NCBI GenBank assembly: GCA_963734395.1
Contig: CAVTGY010000007.1
Span: forward strand, 744,001-808,000
Reading direction: 5' to 3'
DNA from: Bog-756 sp963734395
Lineage (GTDB): Bacteria > Actinomycetota > Acidimicrobiia > Acidimicrobiales > RAAP-2
Length of the DNA stretch: 64,000 nucleotides
Below are positions 52,952 to 62,638 of the stretch, piece after piece (the stretch's first letter is position 1; every line of letters begins with the position of its first letter). The translations under genes and the position numbers were made by a program. The notes beneath the pieces are model-generated. The model searched no databases. It was not told the DNA's origin and worked only from the letters and a program-made list of their open reading frames with translations.

Positions 52952-55013
52952 TATCGAAGTCCAGGTGTGCGCCGCTGGCGCTCACCGCTCTGGTAGAGAT
53001 CGCCGACCTCACAGGCACCGTGCCACCAGTTTTCGACGATGCTCGTGGCAAAGGCGGCTGACTGTCCCGCTCCGTTCCTAGCTTCCCTCCGAAAAATAGG
53101 CGCTGGATCTGCAAAGTCTGCTTTCGTTTGAAGAACTCGACGATGCCTTCGGGGTGACGGGCATAGCCCAGGGCGCCGAGGGCGAACACGACGACCGTCA
53201 GCCCCTGGAACCGGAGCGGTACGTAGGTCAGCAGCTGTTGGATGACTACGAATGCGATCCCACCGGTAATCGCACCTTCCACTGTCGTCACGCCGGTTGT
53301 GAGCACGACGACGACGAACACCAGGGAGAATTGATAATTGAACAGAGCCGGATTGGCGTTCTGGGTGTTGATGACCAACAAGGTTCCGCCCACGCCGGCG
53401 ACGGCACCGGATAGAGCGAAGATCACGATGCGCTGCCAGGTCGGGTTGATCCCCAGGCCGGCAGCGGCGGTCTCACTCCCGCGCATGGCCCCGAGATACT
53501 GGCCAACGGTCCCCTCTCGCACGAGAAGAACCATGACGACGGCTAGCACGAGGACCACAAACGCGAGGACAAAGAACTGGTGACCGTCGGTGGCGAAGAA
53601 GTCGAAAGGGGTGATCCACGATTGTTCGAGGTTCACCCCGCTCTGACCGCCGGTGATCCCGTGTATTGGGAAGATGCTGGAGTCGAAGAAGAGGGCCGCG
53701 CCCAGCGTCATGAGGGCGAGACCGAGCCCGCGGAGTCGAAGGGACAGCCCAGCGAGAATCACCGCGATCACCGCGGCGGTGACCGCGCCGATGAGCGTGC
53801 CCACGACCATGTTCACCCCGAGGTGGTCGGCCAGCAGGACGGCTGTAAACGCGCCGACCGCCGCCAGGGTGCCTTGGGCCAGCGACAGCTGTCCACCCAT
53901 GCCAGTGATCATGGTGATCGAGAGAAAGATGGTGGAGAATGCCAATCCTGAGTTAAAGACGTTTTCCCAGGTGGGCGGTATCCAGGTCAGCATGGAGACG
54001 ACGAAAACGACCAGGAGGGTGACCCACAAGATCCGGACGATCCTTTTCATCTGGGGAAGTCGAAGGGTCGCCGCCAAGGGCGGGGCTGGGGGGTCGACCG
54101 AGGCAAGCGGATCCTTTTCCTGGTCGGCACTGCGGAGGCCTGGGACAAAGAGAAGAGCCAGCACCAGAACGATGAAGGGGATCGAGGGCAGGACGGAGGA
54201 GTAGAAGATGCTCTGGGTCGGAACATAACCCTGCAGCAGGAGCGAGACGATTCCGAGGAGGACCCCGAAAATGGCGGCCCGGGGAAGCGAACGCAGGCTG
54301 GCGCACGCAGCAGCGGCGATGGCGGCGACCATCAGGGTGATGAAGTTTTCGGCTTGTAGCTCGGGGTAGGCGGGCGCGAGCAGCACGCCGGCCAACCCAG
54401 CCAGGAGGCTAGACACGGCCCAGGCGATGGAAACCACTCGCCCAGCGTTTACTCCCTCGAGCTCCACCAGCCGCCGACTCTCGACTGCCGCGCGCATGAA
54501 AAGTCCGAGGCCGGTAAAGCGCATCATCACGAGCACCGCAACCATGACAGCTGCGGTGATGACCACCACGCTCAAGTCGTGGCCGTTTACTGGGTAGCCG
54601 GACAGCGTGAAGTAGACGGTTTCCTGGTTGAAGAGGAGTGTCGGCGGGTTGTAAAGGGTCTGGTTCCCGAAGATCACCGGCAAGAGAGCCGGTATACCCA
54701 CCAGCAGAGCGATGCCGGTCACGATCTTTGCAGTGGAGTTCGTGTTGGGGATGCGGCGGAACAGGAGGCGGTCGAAGACCACGCCGAGAAGTGGTGCCCC
54801 AATGACCACCGCGATAACAAAGGCCAGCCACGTCGGCAGTCCGGCATTCTGTACAAGGATGATGAAGACGAACGCTGAGGCGAAGGCTTGCGCGCCGAAA
54901 CCGAAGTTGAATACGCCCGTCGTTTGGTAGGTGAGAACTAGCCCGACGGCGAAGAGTGCGTACGCGCAACCGAACGGAACACCCGGAATGGCGAATCCGA
55001 AAAACTGTTCCAA
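52944..55013 (-). CDS. livHM: Fused LivH-LivM ABC importer permease
   Basis: This 689-residue membrane protein joins both permease subunits. Residues 1-295 are LivH (GVPFGCAYALFAVGLVLTYQ, TTGVFNFGFGAQAFASAFVF, LEGVNAGRVVSIAWAVSSLL). Residues about 330-640 are LivM (FSTIFLSITMITGMGGQLSL, AQGTLAAVGAFTAVL, GSETAAAGLGINPTWQRIVI). A Pro-rich cytosolic linker separates them, and the protein ends in a charged tail. About 16-18 transmembrane helices are predicted. Such fusions are common in actinobacteria. The start is TTG 55013. Confidence 0.92.
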   Translation of the reverse strand: MEQFFGFAIPGVPFGCAYALFAVGLVLTYQTTGVFNFGFGAQAFASAFVFIILVQNAGLPTWLAFVIAVVIGAPLLGVVFDRLLFRRIPNTNSTAKIVTGIALLVGIPALLPVIFGNQTLYNPPTLLFNQETVYFTLSGYPVNGHDLSVVVITAAVMVAVLVMMRFTGLGLFMRAAVESRRLVELEGVNAGRVVSIAWAVSSLLAGLAGVLLAPAYPELQAENFITLMVAAIAAAACASLRSLPRAAIFGVLLGIVSLLLQGYVPTQSIFYSSVLPSIPFIVLVLALLFVPGLRSADQEKDPLASVDPPAPPLAATLRLPQMKRIVRILWVTLLVVFVVSMLTWIPPTWENVFNSGLAFSTIFLSITMITGMGGQLSLAQGTLAAVGAFTAVLLADHLGVNMVVGTLIGAVTAAVIAVILAGLSLRLRGLGLALMTLGAALFFDSSIFPIHGITGGQSGVNLEQSWITPFDFFATDGHQFFVLAFVVLVLAVVMVLLVREGTVGQYLGAMRGSETAAAGLGINPTWQRIVIFALSGAVAGVGGTLLVINTQNANPALFNYQFSLVFVVVVLTTGVTTVEGAITGGIAFVVIQQLLTYVPLRFQGLTVVVFALGALGYARHPEGIVEFFKRKQTLQIQRLFFGGKLGTERDSQPPLPRASSKTGGTVPVRSAISTRAVSASGAHLDFDNG

Positions 55014-55079
55014 TTCTGACCTAGCCCGTCGACTCTACGATTCCACGTACGTGTCTGCGTCCGCGCGCCCAGGACGGCC

Positions 55080-56525
55080 TCAAGTCCCGGGCGTTCCAGC
55101 AGGCGGAGTTGCTGGCGTCGGGTTAGTTGGCGTCGGATCGGCTTTGTTGATGTCGAAGCAGTTGAATACTTGATGACCTTGACCGAGAACCGAATTGTAC
55201 TTGTTCCCCTGAACCTGGATTAAGGCCTGACAGAAGGCGGTCTGTGTCGTGTGAGACGTGGCCCAATCGATCGGATAGTAGAGCCCATCGGCGGTCCAAC
55301 TGGCGAGCTGATTGTCCTCCTTGACCACATTGGCCTGAGTGAGGTCATTGCCAGCATTCTTGACACCTTGGACAAACAGAGCGGCAGACGCCCAGCCCTG
55401 AATGGCCACCTCATCACCGACATACGACGGTTCGTACTTCTTCATCGCTGTCAGGTAGGTCGCCAGACCTGGGTAGTACTGCGTGGGAGCGGTCAGCGGT
55501 ACATGGGCGATACCGAAATAGATGCCTTGCATCAAGTTGCCGTAATGGTCGAGTGTCGCTTGGTCGCTTCCGTTGAGCCAGTATTGCTTGGTCTTGACCC
55601 CATACTGCTGAATGCTGCGAGCCAATGAGACGTTGTCGGTCACGTCCATGCAGCTCATGACAAGCTGGGCCCCGGAGGCCTTGATCTGCTGGACGTCAGG
55701 AGCAATATTGCCACCATAGGGGACGCTGAGATCGGTATAAGCCTGCTTGAACCCTGCTTTGGTGAGACCTGTGTCGACAGCGCTGCAGGCATCGGATGAG
55801 GCCGCCACGTTGTAGGCGAGGATTGCAAAGGAGTGGACCTTGATCTGTTTCATGAGGTACGCGACGTAGTAGGGAATCTCCGGGTAGTACAGAGAGGATC
55901 CGCCGGTGGCATACAGATTCGGCGGTCCTGCCCAGTTTCCGGTGACGTTGTAACCGTACGTCGGGGTGCAGGTTTGCTCCAAGAAGCTGGCGGCAAAAAA
56001 GGGGCTCGCCACCCCTACCAGGGCAAAGTCGTTGTCCTGGTCGACGGCTGTGTGGACGAGTGTGCTGAATTGACTTGGATTTCCCTGATCGTCAAGCGTG
56101 TCGGCCAGGGTGATCGTGCGACCGTTGACCCCGCCCTGGCTGTCGATGTAGTCGAAGTATGCCTGTACGCCGGGTTCCATGGCATCGAAGTCACCGGCGA
56201 GTGGCCCGGACAAGGTGGCGACCGCACCCACGTTGATGTTGTGAGCGGTGACCCCCGGCGACCCCTGGGCAACACCGCTCGGACAGGTTGGGACGTCCGT
56301 AGTGGTTGCTGCGGTGGAAGATGTCGAGGCGCTGCTGGTCGTGGTGGGAGACGTGTTCGGCGTGGTCGTGGTGGCCGTGGTTTGGCTCGAACTGCAGGCG
56401 GCTGCCATCAAGGAGAGACCGGCCAGAACGACCGCCGCGGTGATGGACCGACTGTGGCGAGCATCGCTCCGGCCAGAGTGCACCACCGGGCTGGTATCCG
56501 GCATCTGTGTGGGCGACTGACTCAT
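55080..56525 (-). CDS. Substrate-binding lipoprotein of the Liv-type importer
   Basis: This 481-residue protein starts at ATG 56525, shortly after GGAAGCGGG. A lipoprotein signal (AAVVLAGLSLMAAAC) is followed by a long Ser/Thr linker and a Peripla_BP_6 fold: NINVGAVATLSGPLAGDFDA, TLADTLDDQGNPSQFSTLVH and VKTKQYWLNGSDQATLDHYG. It captures the ligand outside the membrane and delivers it to LivH-LivM. Its distance from typical Leu/Ile/Val-binding proteins suggests another ligand, perhaps a carboxylate processed by the neighbouring acyl-CoA synthetase. Confidence 0.9.
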   Translation of the reverse strand: MSQSPTQMPDTSPVVHSGRSDARHSRSITAAVVLAGLSLMAAACSSSQTTATTTTPNTSPTTTSSASTSSTAATTTDVPTCPSGVAQGSPGVTAHNINVGAVATLSGPLAGDFDAMEPGVQAYFDYIDSQGGVNGRTITLADTLDDQGNPSQFSTLVHTAVDQDNDFALVGVASPFFAASFLEQTCTPTYGYNVTGNWAGPPNLYATGGSSLYYPEIPYYVAYLMKQIKVHSFAILAYNVAASSDACSAVDTGLTKAGFKQAYTDLSVPYGGNIAPDVQQIKASGAQLVMSCMDVTDNVSLARSIQQYGVKTKQYWLNGSDQATLDHYGNLMQGIYFGIAHVPLTAPTQYYPGLATYLTAMKKYEPSYVGDEVAIQGWASAALFVQGVKNAGNDLTQANVVKEDNQLASWTADGLYYPIDWATSHTTQTAFCQALIQVQGNKYNSVLGQGHQVFNCFDINKADPTPTNPTPATPPAGTPGT

Positions 56526-56809
56526 CCCGCTTCCCCCTTCATCTGTGCCGCTGCCCTGGCGCATCGAGCAATCGATGCTGGACAGAGGTCGTTTTGGTCA
56601 ACCGGTGAACCTGATGACGGCCCGTCGCACCGAAGGACCCTCGATCAGCCTTCGTTTCGGCACACAACGCTTGAGCACCGCAGTAAAGTATGCTTCTTGT
56701 AGAAGAAAAGCAACCTATCCCAAATCATCACGACTCTCGAAACGTGCTCCGGGAACCACGGAATCGGTGGAGCGTGGCGATGGCGATTTTCTGCGAAGTG
56801 CGCCTGCCC

Positions 56810-58336
56810 TCATTGGTCGGCGAACCACGACTCGACTTCGGGAACGATGACCTTGCCCATCGCATTGCGGGGGAGCGATCGGATCAACCAGCGCTCGGGA
56901 ACCTTGTACCTGGCTAACGATGACTGGCAGTGGGCGCCGAGTTCCTCTGCGCCGACCGCAGTGTCCGGCGCCAACTCGACAGCGCATCCGACCCGCTGTC
57001 CCAGCCGGTCGTCGGGAATCCCGACCACCGCCGCGCCGACCACTCCGGGGACTTGGAGGATCACTCGCTCGATCTCGGCGGGATAGACATTCGCTCCTCC
57101 TCGGAGGATGAGCGATTTGCGGCGCCCGCGTATGAGGAGTCTTCCCTCGTCGTCGAGAATCCCTATGTCCCCGGTGTGGAGGAACCCGTCGGCGAGGGCT
57201 TCCCCACTCCCTTGGGGATCGTTGTGATAGCCGAGCATGGGACGGTAGGCATTGGCCCATGTGCCGTCCTCCCGACCGGCGATCAGGATCTCGCCGTCGG
57301 CATTCGCACTCGTAGGGCGGTCCCCCGTCGAGATGCTCACGGCAAGGTGGGGGAGGACTGTTCCACTCGATCCCGATCCATGAGATATCGATCGAGGCTC
57401 GATGCTTACCACGGTCGGTACTTCCGTCAGCCCATAGGTGGCATGGACGCGGCGACCAAACTTTCCTTCGAACTCCTCTCTGATCGACTCGGGAAGATCG
57501 GCGCCTCCCGTCCAGATGTCCTCGAGCGACGCGAGGTCCGATGGGATGATTTCGTCGCTTCTGGCCAGTCCGTAGAGCATCGTCGGCACACCGAACCACG
57601 AATTCACCTGCTCCCGTCGGATCCAGGTGGCTATGCCCTCGGGATCGACTCGGTTCATCACCACTTGGGTTCCGCCTGCCTGTGCCGTCAGGAGGGTACT
57701 GGTGACTTGAAGGTTCAAGATGGTGAGAGCGGCGCAATCACCGCGCCTCAGCCTTGCGTCGTATCCCCGCTCTGCCACCAGAACAGCCCCCGGGAGGAGG
57801 AGGTTCCGGTGTGAGTGGACGACCCCTTTCGGCCGCCCGGTCGTCCCACTGGTGTAGGCGATGCCTGCCGGAGCATCGAACAGATCACGTGGACGGGGGT
57901 AACCGTCCAACGGCGAGGCGGTCGCTTCGAGATCGTCGGGTGAACAAATGGCATCGGTTCGTACTGCGTCGATCTGGCGAAGGGTGCCGAGTGTCTCTGG
58001 ATCACCGATCAAGAGCGCGGCTCCCGAATCCTCGACAATGTAACGTAATTCGGGCGGAGCGAGATTGGTGTTCAGTCCCACCCACACGGCACCCAAGCGC
58101 ATGACGGCGTGGAACAGGACCACGATCTCCGAGGCATTGGGAAGGCTTACCGCCACGCGATCACCACGACGGAGGCCTCGGCTGTAGAGGGAGGCTGCGG
58201 CGCAGTCGGCGGCGGAGTCCAGCTCGGCATAGGTGAGTCGGCGATCGGCCGCAACGATCGCCTCCCTGTCAGGATCGCGAGACAGTGCCTTCTCGAGCAC
58301 GAAGCCGGCACCCTCTGGCAGCTGGTCGACTCCCAT
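56810..58336 (-). CDS. Acyl-CoA synthetase (AMP-forming, class I adenylate-forming enzyme)
   Basis: This 508-residue enzyme shows the phosphate-binding loop AGIAYTSGTTGRPKGVVHSH, the gate motif VHATYGLTEVP, the hinge LHTGDIGILDDEGRLLIRGR, RKSLILRGGANVYPAEIER and the C-terminal catalytic Lys in LPRNAMGKVIVPEV. It activates a carboxylic acid to its acyl-CoA through an acyl-adenylate. The substrate is unknown, but the context (importer, P450, SDRs, amidohydrolases) suggests a cyclic or branched acid. The ATG at 58336 lacks a good ribosome site, so the start is provisional. Confidence 0.92.
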   Translation of the reverse strand: MGVDQLPEGAGFVLEKALSRDPDREAIVAADRRLTYAELDSAADCAAASLYSRGLRRGDRVAVSLPNASEIVVLFHAVMRLGAVWVGLNTNLAPPELRYIVEDSGAALLIGDPETLGTLRQIDAVRTDAICSPDDLEATASPLDGYPRPRDLFDAPAGIAYTSGTTGRPKGVVHSHRNLLLPGAVLVAERGYDARLRRGDCAALTILNLQVTSTLLTAQAGGTQVVMNRVDPEGIATWIRREQVNSWFGVPTMLYGLARSDEIIPSDLASLEDIWTGGADLPESIREEFEGKFGRRVHATYGLTEVPTVVSIEPRSISHGSGSSGTVLPHLAVSISTGDRPTSANADGEILIAGREDGTWANAYRPMLGYHNDPQGSGEALADGFLHTGDIGILDDEGRLLIRGRRKSLILRGGANVYPAEIERVILQVPGVVGAAVVGIPDDRLGQRVGCAVELAPDTAVGAEELGAHCQSSLARYKVPERWLIRSLPRNAMGKVIVPEVESWFADQ

Positions 58337-58365
58337 ATTCTGAATGTTCGGTCGAGGGAAGGAGG

Positions 58366-59091
58366 CTAAGCCCTGGCTCCAGCTTTCCGCGCCGGTTGGA
58401 CGCCGATGGCAGCGGCACAGAGCTCCCACACCTGGTCCGGCGAGATGTCGGCCGATCGCTTGGAGCCGAGAACTCTCGCTTCGACGACACTGAGGATCAT
58501 GTGGTGGAGGAGCCGGGCGTTGGTTTCCACGTCCAAGCCCTCACGCACCCGGCCTGCGTCGGCCGCACCCGATAGCAGCTCGCCGAACAGGTTGAGCTGG
58601 GGTTCGACAGCAAGATCGAGGTCGTCGGGTCGGGACTCGGCCAGTCGATGCTGCTGAACGATGAACGCCCGGGTGGATGGAACCAGGTTCCCGCTCAGCT
58701 CGAAGAGGGCTTCGATGAACGCCCTGATCTTGTCTATCGGGTCGGATTCGACATCGCACCGTCGGCGGAGCCGCGGCTCGACCTCCGAGGACAGGATGGT
58801 TTCGTGAATGGCCAGGAGAAGATCGTCCTTGCTCTCGAAGAACAGGTAGAACGTCCGGATGGACATGCCCGACTCGTCGACCACGTCTTGGACCGTGAAT
58901 CCAGTGTCGCCGGTGCCTTTGATGATCTCGATCCCGGCCCTTACGAACCTGTCCGACCGGTCCTGAGCCCGTGCTCGCGCAGATTTGAGCGACCGCTCGA
59001 CGCTCTGCCGCTTCCATGTCGGAAGCGAGTCCAGGTCCGTCGACTCCTCTGTCTGGGTCCCCTTCTTTGCCATCCAATGCATCCTCTCCAT
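58366..59091 (-). CDS. TetR family transcriptional regulator
   Basis: The product is 241 residues. An N-terminal charged extension precedes the helix-turn-helix FVRAGIEIIKGTGDTGFTVQ and DVVDESGMSIRTFYLFFESK, then DDLLLAIHETIL. The C-terminal domain probably binds an acyl-CoA, as in FadR- and KstR-like regulators of lipid or steroid breakdown. It sits 29 bp upstream of the acyl-CoA synthetase start on the same strand and is divergent from an SDR, a position suited to controlling both. Confidence 0.9.
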   Translation of the reverse strand: MERMHWMAKKGTQTEESTDLDSLPTWKRQSVERSLKSARARAQDRSDRFVRAGIEIIKGTGDTGFTVQDVVDESGMSIRTFYLFFESKDDLLLAIHETILSSEVEPRLRRRCDVESDPIDKIRAFIEALFELSGNLVPSTRAFIVQQHRLAESRPDDLDLAVEPQLNLFGELLSGAADAGRVREGLDVETNARLLHHMILSVVEARVLGSKRSADISPDQVWELCAAAIGVQPARKAGARA

Positions 59092-59271
59092 CCAGGTTCT
59101 ACCTGATCGTACCGGAAAGTCTCGTACTACTAGTCGAAGAATGAGGATGTAGGGTCGCCGACGAAGTCCGGAAGCACGAGAGAAGAGGACGACATGGATT
59201 GGACGATGTCCTGCCTGGGCGAGCCGGCGTCATACGACGATGAGGCTGGCCGAATCGGGACCGGAGGGTGA

Positions 59272-60132
59272 ATGGATGAGCCGATCCGGGTTCCCGGAGA
59301 TCCCCAGTCTCACCACCGTGAGGTCAGCGGCGTCCAATCGGTGGGGAGCGGTCAAACGCCCGTCGCTGTCGTTTGTGGTGGATCGGCAGGGATCGGTTTG
59401 GCCTGCTCCGAAGGTCTTGCCGCACTCGGCTTCTCCGTGGCCGTCCTCGGGCGCGACACGGGGAGGCTGGAGGGCGCGTTAGCGACGCTGGCGGATCGGG
59501 GGTTCACCGACTGTGATGCCTGGTCAGTCGATGTCACGGACTCAGGCAAGGTGGCAGAAACCTTTTCCTCGATCGGTGACCGATACGGCTACGTCAACTC
59601 CCTGGTCAACGCCGTCGGCCCCACCGTAACCGGCTCGTTCGACACCCTCGACGATAGGGACTGGGAGAAGGCGTTCGACCAAGGGACGCTCACCGCTGTC
59701 CGCACCATCAGGGCCGTGCTCCCTCTGATGCGAAATGCCGAGTGGGGTCGCATCGTGAATCTGACCGCCATGTCCACTCAGCATCAGACGCCCGGACTCA
59801 TCGCCTACACGGCATCCAAAGCGGCTCTCGCCAGCATCACCAAGAACCTTGCCCGCGACCTTGCCGCAGACCGGATCCTGGTCAACGCGGTAGCCCCGGG
59901 GACTGTCCTTACTGATGGTGTGGCGAGAGCCATTCGGGCCGCGGGAGGCGATTCCACCGACCCGGTGGGATCCTACGCAGTCATGGCCGACCGCTATGGC
60001 GCCCATATCGATCTGGGTAGAGTCGCGTTTCCTGACGAGATCGCCCGTGTGGTTACGTTCTGCGCCTCCGAGGCCAACACGTTCATGACCGGCGCTCACA
60101 TCAACGTGGACGGCGGGAGCGACTTCACCTGA
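59272..60132 (+). CDS. Short-chain dehydrogenase/reductase
   Basis: This 286-residue SDR starts at ATG 59272 after GGAGGG. Motifs are AVVCGGSAGIGLACSEGLA (variant GGSAGIG), VNAVGPTVTGSF (replacing N-A-G), catalytic Ser in VNLTAMSTQHQTPG (Thr/Ser variant) and Tyr-Lys in IAYTASKAALASI. The C-terminal NTFMTGAHINVDGGSDF is standard. It is probably an NAD(P)-dependent alcohol or ketone oxidoreductase, or an enoyl-CoA reductase-like member, given the altered N-A-G and Ser regions. It is divergent from tetR. Confidence 0.88.
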   Translation: MDEPIRVPGDPQSHHREVSGVQSVGSGQTPVAVVCGGSAGIGLACSEGLAALGFSVAVLGRDTGRLEGALATLADRGFTDCDAWSVDVTDSGKVAETFSSIGDRYGYVNSLVNAVGPTVTGSFDTLDDRDWEKAFDQGTLTAVRTIRAVLPLMRNAEWGRIVNLTAMSTQHQTPGLIAYTASKAALASITKNLARDLAADRILVNAVAPGTVLTDGVARAIRAAGGDSTDPVGSYAVMADRYGAHIDLGRVAFPDEIARVVTFCASEANTFMTGAHINVDGGSDFT

Positions 60133-60160
60133 GCTCGGTCGAATGGTTGTCCAAATGAGG

Positions 60161-61132
60161 TCAATTTTCAGTCATCTCGGACCTGGAGCTAAGCCATTGC
60201 TCCGCATCGCGGAGGGCCGCTCTTGACGCCGAAGCCTCCGGAGCCATGAGGTCAAAGCCGTGGGGTGCGCCCGCATAGACACGCAGTTCGGTGGGTATCC
60301 CGGCACGGGTGAGCTTCGCTGCATAGTCCATGTTCTCGTCGAAGAACCCGTCTGCGCCCCCCACTATGAGGAGGGACGGTGGGAGGCCACCGAACTGGGA
60401 TCGGCGTGCGGGTGCAGCATAAGGGGGCACCTTTCCCTCGTAGAGACCGTCGAGGTAAGACCGCCATCCGTACTGGTTGGCCGCGGGTGACCATACAGGT
60501 GCATCCCACTGGCTGGACGGCGTCTGCTGTCGGTCGTCGAGCATCGGGTAGAAGAGCAACTGTCCGGCGACGGTCAGGTCTTCGTCTCTGGCCGCGAGCA
60601 CGGTAGCGGCGGCGATTCCACCGCCTGCGCTGGCTCCTCCGACGACGATCCGGTCGGGTTCGATGTCGAGCACATCGGCCGACGACCGCACCCACCGCAT
60701 GGCCGCCATCGCGTCATCATGGGCGGCCGGAAATGGGTGCTCAGGGGCTAGTCGGTACTCGACTGAAATGGCCACGTACCCGAGTTGGGCCGCCCACCGC
60801 TGCAGCCGGTGCGCGTCCATCGTCGCCGTACCGATGACATAACCCCCGCCGTGGAACCAGAGGAGACAGGGGTGCGGCCCCCCTTCACTGGGTGCGAAGG
60901 TCTGCAGCACCAGCTCAGGGTCTTCCCGAATAGTGAACTGGCGGACAACTACGCCATCAAGTGCCGGTGGCAGCTCGATCAACTCGATCAGAGCAGAGCG
61001 GATCTTGTCGACGTCGAAAGTGCTGCCTCCGAATCCGAGGTCCAGTTCGAGAAGAAAGGCGAATTCCGGGTCAAGTGGCGGTCTGATCAAAGGTGGTGTC
61101 CTTCCATCTCGCTCGTAGACTGCCCCACTCAT
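60161..61132 (-). CDS. HSL-type alpha/beta hydrolase (carboxylesterase)
   Basis: This 323-residue enzyme of the hormone-sensitive-lipase branch has the oxyanion motif HGGG (94-97), nucleophile Ser168 in VVGGASAGGGIA, VEYRLAPEHPFPAAHDDAM, acid residue in IVGGADGFFDENMDY and His in YAGAPHGFDLM. It is cytosolic and hydrolyses short- to medium-chain esters. It is divergent from the amidohydrolase gene and convergent with the SDR, and may release the acid that the CoA synthetase activates. Confidence 0.92.
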   Translation of the reverse strand: MSGAVYERDGRTPPLIRPPLDPEFAFLLELDLGFGGSTFDVDKIRSALIELIELPPALDGVVVRQFTIREDPELVLQTFAPSEGGPHPCLLWFHGGGYVIGTATMDAHRLQRWAAQLGYVAISVEYRLAPEHPFPAAHDDAMAAMRWVRSSADVLDIEPDRIVVGGASAGGGIAAATVLAARDEDLTVAGQLLFYPMLDDRQQTPSSQWDAPVWSPAANQYGWRSYLDGLYEGKVPPYAAPARRSQFGGLPPSLLIVGGADGFFDENMDYAAKLTRAGIPTELRVYAGAPHGFDLMAPEASASRAALRDAEQWLSSRSEMTEN

Positions 61133-61213
61133 CCTCGACGGCCCAGACTATCGGCGGTCTGGTTATTCGATGAAATGCCAGGGTTAAATAACTACATTTG
61201 CGTTCTCTTCATA

Positions 61214-61229
61214 GTAAAGTTACGTTTAC
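61214..61229. promoter_or_regulatory. Palindromic operator candidate
   Basis: GTAAA (61214-61218) and TTTAC (61225-61229) are mirrored around six bases, within an AT-rich promoter stretch between the esterase and the amidohydrolase genes. It could be the site of one of the nearby TetR proteins. Confidence 0.35.
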
Positions 61230-61303
61230 CTTTGGCCAGTGGGCCCGCGCTCGTGCCCCGGAGTCGGAGTCGCAGTGTCGGCGTTGGAAGGGAGGCTGGG
61301 CCC

Positions 61304-62587
61304 ATGGACATCGAGGATCTCATCCTGGTCAGCGTGGATGACCATGTGGTAGAGCCCGCTCACCTCTTTGAGCGCTGGGCACCGGCCAAGGTCCAGGACC
61401 TGGCGCCTCGGTACGTGGTCAAACCAGACGGGAACGAGGCCTGGGAGTTCCTCGGCGTGGAGATGGCCACCATCGGTCTCAACGCGGTGGCCGGCCGCCC
61501 GCCCGACGAGTACGGACTCGAACCAGCGTCGAGAAGGGACATGCGTCCCGGTTGTTACGACATCGATGAGCGGGTACTGGACATGGACGCCAACGGCGTA
61601 CTGGGATCGATGTGCTTCGGGTCGATCACCGGCTTCACCGGACAGCTATTCGCCCGCCCTGACGACAAGGACCTCGGTCGAGCTCTGCTCGAGGCCTATA
61701 ACGACTGGCACATCGAAGAGTGGTGCGGTACTCATCCAGGTCGCTTCATCCCGCTGGCCACCGCACCCATTTGGAATCCGATATGGATGGCCGAGGAGAT
61801 GTACCGGGTGTCGAAGAAGGGCGTCCACGCGGTGACGTTCTCCGAAAATCCATCGAAGCTGGGCTACCCGAGCTTTCATTCCGATCACTGGGACCCGTTC
61901 TGGAAGGCATGTTCAGACCTCTCGATCGTGGTGTGTCTGCACATCGGCTCGTCGAGTCAGTTGGTGGTCACCGCACCGGATGCCCCGATCGACGTCACGA
62001 TGATGCTGACGCCGATCAACATCGTCCAGGCTGCAGCAGACCTGGTCTTCTCTCCGGTTCTCCGAAAGTTTCCCGAGTTGCGGTTCGCCCTCTCAGAAGG
62101 AGGTACGGGCTGGATTCCCTACTTCCTCGAGCGTATTGATTACACGTACCAGCGGCACCGCGCCTGGACCGGCCAGGACTTCGGTGACCAACTCCCGAGC
62201 CAGGTCTTCAACGATCGGGTGATCACCTGTTTTATCGACGACTGGTTCGGTATCGAAAGTCGGAACCATCTGAACCTTGATCACCTAACCTGGGAATGCG
62301 ACTACCCCCACTCCGACTCGACGTGGCCCACCTCACCGGAGCAGTTGATGAAGTACCTGTCGATCTGTACGGACGAGGAGATCGACAAGATCACCCATGC
62401 CAACGCCATGCGTGAGTTCCATTACGACCCCTTCGTCCACGTTCCCCGGGAGGAGGCGACCGTCGGGGCGTTACGAGCCAAGGCAGCTGGTCGGGACGTT
62501 TCGATCGTCTCGAAGGGCAAGCCGGCCAACCGTGGTACCAACGCCATGGATCTGGGACGCCGGGCCAAGAAGAACGCGCCGGTCTGA
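61304..62587 (+). CDS. Amidohydrolase family 2 protein
   Basis: This 427-residue protein starts at ATG 61304 after AAGGGAGG; the longer frame upstream is not coding. The TIM-barrel pattern is LILVSVDDHVVEPAHLFERW, MDANGVLGSMCFGSITGFTG, HPGRFIPLATAPIWNPIWMA, VCLHIGSSSQLVV, LRFALSEGGTGWIPYFLERI and LTWECDYPHSDSTWP. Members are metal-dependent hydrolases or decarboxylases, and this clade is frequent in actinobacterial catabolic clusters. The usual first-strand His-x-His is replaced by DDH. It has a partner of the same family at 63446-64000. Confidence 0.9.
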   Translation: MDIEDLILVSVDDHVVEPAHLFERWAPAKVQDLAPRYVVKPDGNEAWEFLGVEMATIGLNAVAGRPPDEYGLEPASRRDMRPGCYDIDERVLDMDANGVLGSMCFGSITGFTGQLFARPDDKDLGRALLEAYNDWHIEEWCGTHPGRFIPLATAPIWNPIWMAEEMYRVSKKGVHAVTFSENPSKLGYPSFHSDHWDPFWKACSDLSIVVCLHIGSSSQLVVTAPDAPIDVTMMLTPINIVQAAADLVFSPVLRKFPELRFALSEGGTGWIPYFLERIDYTYQRHRAWTGQDFGDQLPSQVFNDRVITCFIDDWFGIESRNHLNLDHLTWECDYPHSDSTWPTSPEQLMKYLSICTDEEIDKITHANAMREFHYDPFVHVPREEATVGALRAKAAGRDVSIVSKGKPANRGTNAMDLGRRAKKNAPV

Positions 62588-62638
62588 CACACCCTGTTCC
62601 CGCTCAGTCGGGTGGGACCGTGCAGAGCGCAACTGCAT

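Noticed and set aside
60785..61303. N-terminal extension of the amidohydrolase frame
   Set aside because: It is antisense to the esterase gene. The AAGGGAGG site before 61304 and family alignment support the shorter start.
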